Origin: Bifidobacterium castoris
Lineage (GTDB): Bacteria > Actinomycetota > Actinomycetes > Actinomycetales > Bifidobacteriaceae
Direction: 5' to 3'
Length of the DNA stretch: 64,000 nucleotides
NCBI RefSeq assembly: GCF_003952025.1
Contig: NZ_QXGI01000003.1
Location: 124,001-188,000 of the forward strand
In this document: one piece after another, positions 59,516-64,000 of the stretch
Layout: each line of letters starts with the position of its first letter
How positions within the stretch are numbered: position 1 is the stretch's first letter
Translations under genes and position numbers: made by a program
Notes under the pieces: generated by a model
What the model was told of the DNA's origin: nothing
Seen by the model: only the letters and a program-made list of their open reading frames with translations
Database searches by the model: none

Positions 59516-60333
59516 TGCTGTCCCCGGTTGAGCAGCGTGGAGATCGGCTTGTAGACCAGGAACGTGATGACGCCGTTGAGCGCGAACTTGATGAGGTTGA
59601 ACGGCAGCAGCACCGGGACGATGAGCTTCGCGACGTCGGCCATCGACATATGCGCGTACATCGGTGTGATGACGAGGTTCGCGCCGAGTGCGACGACGAG
59701 CGCGAACAGCGCGCCGACGAGGATGCCGACGAGCGCCGATGCGCGGGTGCGGCGACGACGGTAGATGAGCGCGGCGGGCACGGAAAGGGCGAGCGCCACG
59801 AGCACGGACATCAGCGTGCCCCACGGATTCGTGAACAGGTGGGGCAGGAAGCCGAGGACGCTTACGATCGCGGCCGCCGATGGGCCGAACGCGAAGCCGG
59901 CGACGAGGCACACGACGCCGGAGGGGTCGTATTTGAGCCATGGCGCCGCGGGCATGAGCGGGAACTCGATGAAGCTGACGGCCATCGAGAGCGCGACGAA
60001 CAGGGCGTACATCGCGATGCGGCGCGTGGACCAGCGGCCCACGTCGCCGACGCCCGTCGAATGCGCGTCGTCGGGACGGTGGTCGCGCGGCGTGCGTGCG
60101 GCGGATGCCGAAGCGATCGCTGCGGCGGGGGTGCCGGTAACGGTCGTGTCGTCGTCGGCGCGATCGTCAGTGGATGCGCCGGTGGTGGCATCGGGGGTGA
60201 TGGCGGTGTTACCGTCAGTGGATGCGCTACCGGTAACGGCTGGGGAGGCGGATCGGACATCGCCGTCACCGGTCGGGTGGGCGTCGGTCGTCTGGTTGGA
60301 TGCGGGCATGAGGGCATCGTTGATTATGCTCAT
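59512..60333 (-). CDS. ribU: Riboflavin ECF transporter substrate-binding (S) component RibU
   Basis: A 273-residue protein. The last 170 residues are the six-helix S component, with the riboflavin-type segment APWLKYDPSGVVCLVAGFAFGP followed by NPWGTLMS. An FMN riboswitch directly upstream confirms the substrate class. The first about 100 residues are a hydrophilic Thr/Ala/Asp-rich extension (GDGDVRSASPA, DRADDDTT), not found in typical RibU, with internal DNA repeats (GTCAGTGGATGCGC appears twice). A shorter protein starting near the first helix is conceivable, but ATG 60333 has the riboswitch-embedded CGGAG in place. Its stop overlaps the EcfA-A-T start by 4 bp. Confidence 0.88.
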   Translation of the reverse strand: MSIINDALMPASNQTTDAHPTGDGDVRSASPAVTGSASTDGNTAITPDATTGASTDDRADDDTTVTGTPAAAIASASAARTPRDHRPDDAHSTGVGDVGRWSTRRIAMYALFVALSMAVSFIEFPLMPAAPWLKYDPSGVVCLVAGFAFGPSAAAIVSVLGFLPHLFTNPWGTLMSVLVALALSVPAALIYRRRRTRASALVGILVGALFALVVALGANLVITPMYAHMSMADVAKLIVPVLLPFNLIKFALNGVITFLVYKPISTLLNRGQQ

Positions 60334-60340
60334 CGCAGAG

Positions 60341-60478
60341 CTCCGTTTCTTTCATCCGGACTGTCACCGTTGGCTTCGGAATTCGACCGAATCCACCGCT
60401 TTCGCGGGTTGCGGGCTTCGCCGCAGACGCATCGGATGCGCGGCGCTACCGCCAGTAAGGAATTGCACCTTCCCTGAA
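60341..60478 (-). promoter_or_regulatory. FMN riboswitch (RFN element) upstream of ribU
   Basis: Read on the minus strand, the conserved blocks appear in order: AGGGAAGGTGCAATTCC, TACTGGCGGTA, AGCCCGC, GATTCGGT...AATTCCGAAGCC, AACGGTGACAGTC, CGGATGAAAGAAACGGAG. The last block contains the ribU ribosome-binding site, which favours translational control by FMN. Confidence 0.95.
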
Positions 60479-60679
60479 ACTACGTTCTCCATCTGTATAC
60501 GCAGGTCGGGATAAACGGACGCCGATGCCTCGCCCCGGACGCATCGGAAAACGGGGAGGACGGCGAATCGTAGGGCAAACGATGGGCATGAAAACCCTTA
60601 TATGACGCGCAAATGTGAGGAAACGCAGCATGGCAATCGTTATCACGAAACATTGTTCCAGAATGTGGATAGTTTGCGA

Positions 60680-60715
60680 AACATGAATGTTTACCGACTG
60701 AACTAATATATTATG
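60680..60715 (+). promoter_or_regulatory. AT-rich promoter region with inverted repeat before ppgK
   Basis: AAACAT-GA-ATGTTT (60680-60693) is followed by a TATTAT -10 candidate (60710-60715), about 100 nt before ppgK. The inverted repeat could be an operator. The remaining bases between the riboswitch and ppgK show no gene. Confidence 0.45.
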
Positions 60716-60815
60716 TATGTAGAGGCCGTCATCCCGGATACATGATGCTTCCGCGGATGGGCCCGAGATGGTGGATCACTGGGTGACACCCTGGAAACGG
60801 TAAGGAAGGTTGACG

Positions 60816-61601
60816 ATGATTGAGACCGCACAGGCGTTCGGCGTGGACATTGGAGGATCGGGCATCAAGGCCGCGCCGGTCAATCTGGAGAAGGGCGAGT
60901 TCGCGGAGCCGCGCCTGAAGATCCTCACCCCGGAGCATTCGACGCCTAAGGCGGTCGGAGACATCGTTCGGCAGCAGCTCGAACACTTCGATGTGCCCGA
61001 GGACGTCCCGGTCGGCATCGCGTTCCCGGCGCCGATCAAGCCCGGACAGAAGCTCGACTACATGGCCAACCTCGATCAGTCCTGGATCGGCGTCGACGTC
61101 ACCGAGGTCTTCTCGGAGGCCTGCGGTCGTCCGGTGACCGTCGTCAACGACGCGGACGCCGCCGGCGTCGCCGAGCAGCGCTTCGGCGCGGCGGCCGGCC
61201 AGGAGGGCCTCGTCATCGCGACGACGCTCGGCACCGGCATCGGCACCGCGCTCATCTACGATGGCGTGCTCATCCCGAACACCGAACTCGGCCACATCCA
61301 GCTGCCGAAGGGCAAGGGCGACGCCGAGAAGTACGCGGCCTCTTCGGTGCGCGAGAAGCTCGACATGGGCTACAAAAAGTGGGCGAAGCGCCTGACGAAG
61401 TACTACAGCCTGATGGAGCTGTACTTCAGCCCGCAGCTGTTCGTCGTCGGAGGCGGCGTGAGCCGCGTCTCGGAGAAGTTCCTGCCGTACATCGACATCA
61501 AGACGCCGATCGTCGCCGCGAAGCTGCACAACGAGGCGGGCATCATCGGCGCCGCGTACTACGCGAGCACGAAGATGCAGAAGAACGAGGACGCCGCCTG
61601 A
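60816..61601 (+). CDS. ppgK: Polyphosphate glucokinase
   Basis: A 261-residue ROK-type kinase that phosphorylates glucose with polyphosphate (and often ATP). It matches mycobacterial PPGK along its length: GVDIGGSGIKAAPV (phosphate loop), NLDQSWIG, VVNDADAAGVAEQRFGA, LGTGIGTALI, PNTELGH, YKKWAKRL (polyphosphate-binding region) and FVVGGGVSR. The ATG at 60816 is preceded by AAGGAAGG. With the PPK2-family gene in the same window it indicates a working polyphosphate economy that feeds the bifid shunt with glucose-6-phosphate. An 18-bp hairpin follows. Confidence 0.95.
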   Translation: MIETAQAFGVDIGGSGIKAAPVNLEKGEFAEPRLKILTPEHSTPKAVGDIVRQQLEHFDVPEDVPVGIAFPAPIKPGQKLDYMANLDQSWIGVDVTEVFSEACGRPVTVVNDADAAGVAEQRFGAAAGQEGLVIATTLGTGIGTALIYDGVLIPNTELGHIQLPKGKGDAEKYAASSVREKLDMGYKKWAKRLTKYYSLMELYFSPQLFVVGGGVSRVSEKFLPYIDIKTPIVAAKLHNEAGIIGAAYYASTKMQKNEDAA

Positions 61602-61645
61602 GCCGGCGGACATGCAAGGCGTCGTGAGCGGCGCCGAAACGTTGT

Positions 61646-61687
61646 GAGGGGCGGACGCCGGAGCGAACACTCCGGCGTCCGCCCCTC
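61646..61687 (+). terminator. ppgK terminator, 18-bp perfect stem
   Basis: Arms 61646-61663 and 61670-61687 pair perfectly with a 6-nt loop, 45 nt past the ppgK stop. Confidence 0.88.
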
Positions 61688-61727
61688 TATTCTCCATGCG
61701 CCGTCCCGAGAATCATGTCGTCCGCCG

Positions 61728-61878
61728 TTACGGGCAGTCGTTTATGGGAAGCCGTTGTTACGGGCGGCTATTGCTGCGGGCTGCTGCCGTTACGGGTGGT
61801 TGTTCTTACGGGCGGTCGTCGTTACGGGCAGCCGTTGCCGCGTGTTGAGTTGTTCTTACTGGTGGTCGCTTTTACGGG
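61728..61878 (+). repeat. 16-bp-period TTACGGG tandem array
   Basis: TTACGGG or one-base variants begin at 61728, 61742, 61758, 61774, 61790, 61806, 61822, 61856 and 61872. Steps are 14, 16, 16, 16, 16, 16, 34 and 16 bp. The unit consensus is about TTACGGGCGGTCGTCG. No gene is present in this 450-bp gap. It is the best-ordered copy of the intergenic repeat family. Confidence 0.9.
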
Positions 61879-62037
61879 CGGCAGTCGCCACGCGGAGAAC
61901 GGCGCAGGCCCCATCGAAACGGTGACTCGTACGGGAAGGCGACGGCGGCAACCGCCTACGGGAGGTCGTTAAGGGCGGCGGACGGCTGCCGCCTGCGGAA
62001 AGCCGACGAAAAACGAACGAAGATGTGGAGGTGCGCG

Positions 62038-62043
62038 TAGATT
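62038..62043 (+). promoter_or_regulatory. -10 box of the aminotransferase gene
   Basis: TAGATT ends 6 nt before the GTG start at 62050, without a Shine-Dalgarno: a predicted leaderless start. Confidence 0.5.
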
Positions 62044-62049
62044 GGTGAT

Positions 62050-63585
62050 GTGCGTTTTTCCCGAAGAGTAGACATCGATGAACCAAATCCAATCGCGAAG
62101 GCCGAGGCCGCGTTGAAGGCGCGGGGGATACGGCCGCTCGCGCTCAATGATTCGAATCCGACGCGGCATGGCCTGGCGCCGTCGTCGCTTCCGTCGGTCT
62201 ACGCCGCCGAGCCGCGCGGACAGCGCTATGCGCGCGAGGCGATCGCCTCATACATCAACGCTTCCGTCGATTCCGGCGTCCTGGACTTCGCCGGCGAGCG
62301 CATCGCGGCCGATGCGGCATGCGCGGCCGGCGTCGTCACGGGTGGCGCCGCCGGGACCGGCGCCCGTAAAACGGCGTATGCGGAGGATCGCATATATAAG
62401 GACATGGGTGAAAGAACGCAGCGTGCCGCCGGTAGCGCAGATGCCGCCGGCGATGGTGATGCGGGCGTGAACGGGGCCGGCGGAGACGATGCCGCCGATA
62501 AGGATTGCGCCGCCCGCGGCGGCAGAGCCGCCGGTGACGATGGTCGTGCCGTCGATAAGGATGGAGAAGGCGCTGCCGATGACGCCGATGACGATGCCGC
62601 TGCCCGTAAGGAGGGGAAGTCGCGGGAGGCGGAAAGGCCGGCGGATGCCGACGATGTGTATCTGCTCAGTTCCACGTCGCAGGCGTATGCATGGCTGATG
62701 AAGCTGCTGTGCGACGCCGGGGACGCAGTGCTCGCGCCGAAGCCCGGATATCCGCTCATCGAATCGATCGCACGGCTTGAATGCGTCGAGGCGCGCTTCT
62801 ACCAGCTGCGTTTCGACGGCTCGTGGTTCATCGACATCCCGCAGATCGAACGGATGCTCGCCGAGGACACGGATCGTCGCATCCGGGCGATCGTCGTCAT
62901 CAACCCGAACAACCCGACCGGCTCCTACATCAAGCCGGGGGAGCGTGAGGCGCTCGTCGCGCTGTGCATCCGATACGGGATCGCGATCATCGCCGACGAG
63001 GTGTTCTTCGACTACCCGTTGGAGCCGTTCGACGGCAACCGCAGGCTCAGCGGCGAGCGGCGCGTGCTCACCTTCGCGCTCGACGGATTCTCGAAGACGC
63101 TGGCCGCGCCGCATGCGAAGGTGGGATGGATCCGCGTGTCCGGACCCGCCGACGACGTGCGCGAGGCGCGGCGCCGACTCGACGTCATCGCCGACGACTT
63201 CCTGCCGATGAGCGAGCTCGTCGCCCGCGAGATTCCGACGATGCTGCGCGAGGCGCCCCGTCAGCTTGACGCCGTCGGCACGCGCATCCGCGCGAACCTG
63301 GCGACGCTGCACCGCATGCTCGACGGGGACGGCCTCGGCGTCGTCGACGTGCTGCGCGCCGAGGGCGGCTGGAACGTGCTGCTGCGTTTCCCCGGCGTCA
63401 TCGACGAGAACGACCTTGTGCTGTCGATGATCGACGACGCCTGTACGAGCGGGCAGCCGGGGTATTTCTTCGACATGGCGTCGAACGGCTACCTCGCGAT
63501 CTCGCTGCTGCCCGAAGCGCGGCGGTTCGAACGCAACGTCGCGACCGTGCTCGACGCGGTGCGTCAGCGGCTCGACATCGCCTGA
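62050..63585 (+). CDS. Class I/II aminotransferase with ~105-residue low-complexity insertion
   Basis: A 511-residue PLP-dependent fold type I aminotransferase. The conserved core has INPNNPTG (from about 284), IADEVFFDY (Asp316), the Schiff-base lysine Lys349 in GFSKTLAAPHAKVGW, and a C-terminal substrate arginine region. The amino acid processed is not predictable. Between residues about 97 and 201, before VYLLSSTSQAYAW, lies an insertion of Ala/Gly/Asp-rich sequence absent from normal relatives, which are about 400 residues. Its DNA carries words GCCGATAAGG, GTCGATAAGG and GCCCGTAAGG similar to the adjacent intergenic array. The start is GTG 62050. Its 3' end overlaps the convergent ABC gene by 22 bp. 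Confidence 0.82.
   Translation: MRFSRRVDIDEPNPIAKAEAALKARGIRPLALNDSNPTRHGLAPSSLPSVYAAEPRGQRYAREAIASYINASVDSGVLDFAGERIAADAACAAGVVTGGAAGTGARKTAYAEDRIYKDMGERTQRAAGSADAAGDGDAGVNGAGGDDAADKDCAARGGRAAGDDGRAVDKDGEGAADDADDDAAARKEGKSREAERPADADDVYLLSSTSQAYAWLMKLLCDAGDAVLAPKPGYPLIESIARLECVEARFYQLRFDGSWFIDIPQIERMLAEDTDRRIRAIVVINPNNPTGSYIKPGEREALVALCIRYGIAIIADEVFFDYPLEPFDGNRRLSGERRVLTFALDGFSKTLAAPHAKVGWIRVSGPADDVREARRRLDVIADDFLPMSELVAREIPTMLREAPRQLDAVGTRIRANLATLHRMLDGDGLGVVDVLRAEGGWNVLLRFPGVIDENDLVLSMIDDACTSGQPGYFFDMASNGYLAISLLPEARRFERNVATVLDAVRQRLDIA
62340..62650 (+). repeat. Repeat-like insertion inside the aminotransferase gene
   Basis: GCCCGTAAAA (near 62369), GCCGATAAGG (62494), GTCGATAAGG (62551) and GCCCGTAAGG (62602) recur. 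The last two steps (57 and 51 bp) are multiples of three, which keeps the frame. Confidence 0.5.
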
Positions 63586-64000
63586 TATTTGCTGCGGATG
63601 AGCTGCGTGTAGAAGTCTGTCGCATGCTGCGGGTCGCCGTCGAAGACGATGTGCGCCTCGTCCATGACGAGCACACGCCGGATCTCGTAGCGTTCGTCGG
63701 CGATGAGTTCGACGTCGTGCGTCGTGAACACGACCGGCCTGCCGTAGCGGAACAGCCGTTGCGCGACATGCGCCGAGCTGATCTCGTCGAGGCCGCGCGT
63801 CGGTTCATCGGCGACGAGCATCGCCGGCGCATGGCAGCAGGCGACGGCCATCGCGAGCAGATGCAGCCGTTCGCCGTCGAGCGCGTCGAGCCGCATACGG
63901 CGCACGTCGCCCAGATCGAAGGCGGCGAGCAGGTCGCCGATGCGCGCGGCGCGCTCGGTCGGCGGCACATGGTGGCGTTCGAGATAGCCGTCGAGCGCGT
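63564..64000 (-). CDS. ABC transporter ATPase, C-terminal part (5' end outside window)
   Basis: Only the last about 145 residues are in the window, and the frame stays open to its end. Walker B reads AMLVADEPTRGLDEIS and the H-loop TTHDVELIAD. The signature region, where LSGGQ is expected, reads LDALDGER, a degenerate form. The C-terminal ADERYEIRRVLVMDEAHIVFDG resembles the second ATPase of ECF or CbiO-type transporters. It may be another cobalt/vitamin ECF ATPase; the partner genes would lie beyond 64000. It overlaps the convergent aminotransferase gene by 22 bp. Confidence 0.8.
   Translation of the reverse strand, partial: ALDGYLERHHVPPTERAARIGDLLAAFDLGDVRRMRLDALDGERLHLLAMAVACCHAPAMLVADEPTRGLDEISSAHVAQRLFRYGRPVVFTTHDVELIADERYEIRRVLVMDEAHIVFDGDPQHATDFYTQLIRSKYQAMSSR

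Noticed and set aside
61728-61878. CRISPR array
   Set aside because: The repeat unit is 16 bp and contiguous with degenerate sequence; there are no unique spacers of 25-40 bp and no cas genes nearby.

Overview
The window reads as a high-GC actinobacterial chromosome segment, and Bifidobacterium or a close relative is the best fit. The support is inferential: an actinobacterial Pup ligase (PafA), a Bifidobacterium-type GluABCD glutamate ABC operon, a cspB-like/DUF3027 pair, an actinobacterial-type uracil-DNA glycosylase, a polyphosphate glucokinase, no transposons, and many genes that appear to start without a leader. No rRNA, tRNA, insertion sequence, prophage or CRISPR array was found.

Layout. 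1-5.8 kb: end of pafA, HU, an MprF-like flippase with a kinase-like centre, purB. 5.8-7.7 kb: a two-gene unit encoding a WXG-like protein and a GHSQG lipase-like protein. 7.9-13.1 kb: a tightly overlapping minus-strand operon moxR - DUF58 - small membrane protein - two von Willebrand factor A proteins - coiled-coil membrane protein. 13.2-17.6 kb: ung, a LytR_C protein, a cold-shock protein, groEL behind two CIRCE elements, and a solitary WXG100 protein. 17.6-23.6 kb: a TPM-domain protein, an OmpR-type two-component system, a second cold-shock protein and DUF3027. 23.7-31.6 kb: a membrane protein with Ser/Thr/Pro tail, a tandem Usp, clpC, an unknown protein and a DUF349 protein. 31.7-36.1 kb: hisS, aspS and a cinnamoyl-esterase-like hydrolase. 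36.4-41.1 kb: gluABCD and a PPK2-family kinase. 41.1-48.8 kb: a SKI2-like helicase and rarA diverging around a LexA-type box, an MFS exporter and a long-chain acyl-CoA synthetase. 49-53.5 kb: SWIM-domain protein, GNAT, mazG, a zincin-like protein, a possible gene remnant and YccF. 53.9-56.2 kb: tenA behind a TPP riboswitch, yhbY, an aldo/keto reductase. 56.9-60.5 kb: an FMN-riboswitch-controlled riboflavin ECF transporter in which both ATPases and the T component lie in one reading frame. 60.8-64 kb: ppgK, an aminotransferase with a large in-frame insertion, and the end of an ABC ATPase gene.

Functional themes are protein quality control (GroEL, ClpC, PafA), vitamin economy (TPP-controlled TenA, FMN-controlled RibU transporter), polyphosphate use (PPK2, PpgK), DNA maintenance (Ung, RarA, helicase, MazG) and nitrogen/amino-acid uptake (GluABCD). 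Gene ends are punctuated by unusually long perfect hairpins of up to 26 bp.

The most unusual signal is a degenerate repeat family with core TTACGGG (or CCCGTAA). It fills many intergenic gaps, reaches an almost exact 16-bp period at 61728-61878, and related words occur inside hydrophilic insertions of neighbouring coding sequences (aminotransferase, EcfA-EcfA linker). I do not recognise it as a described element. A second recurrent pattern is a TANNNT box 6-8 nt before the start codon with no Shine-Dalgarno, which suggests leaderless transcripts for at least eight genes.
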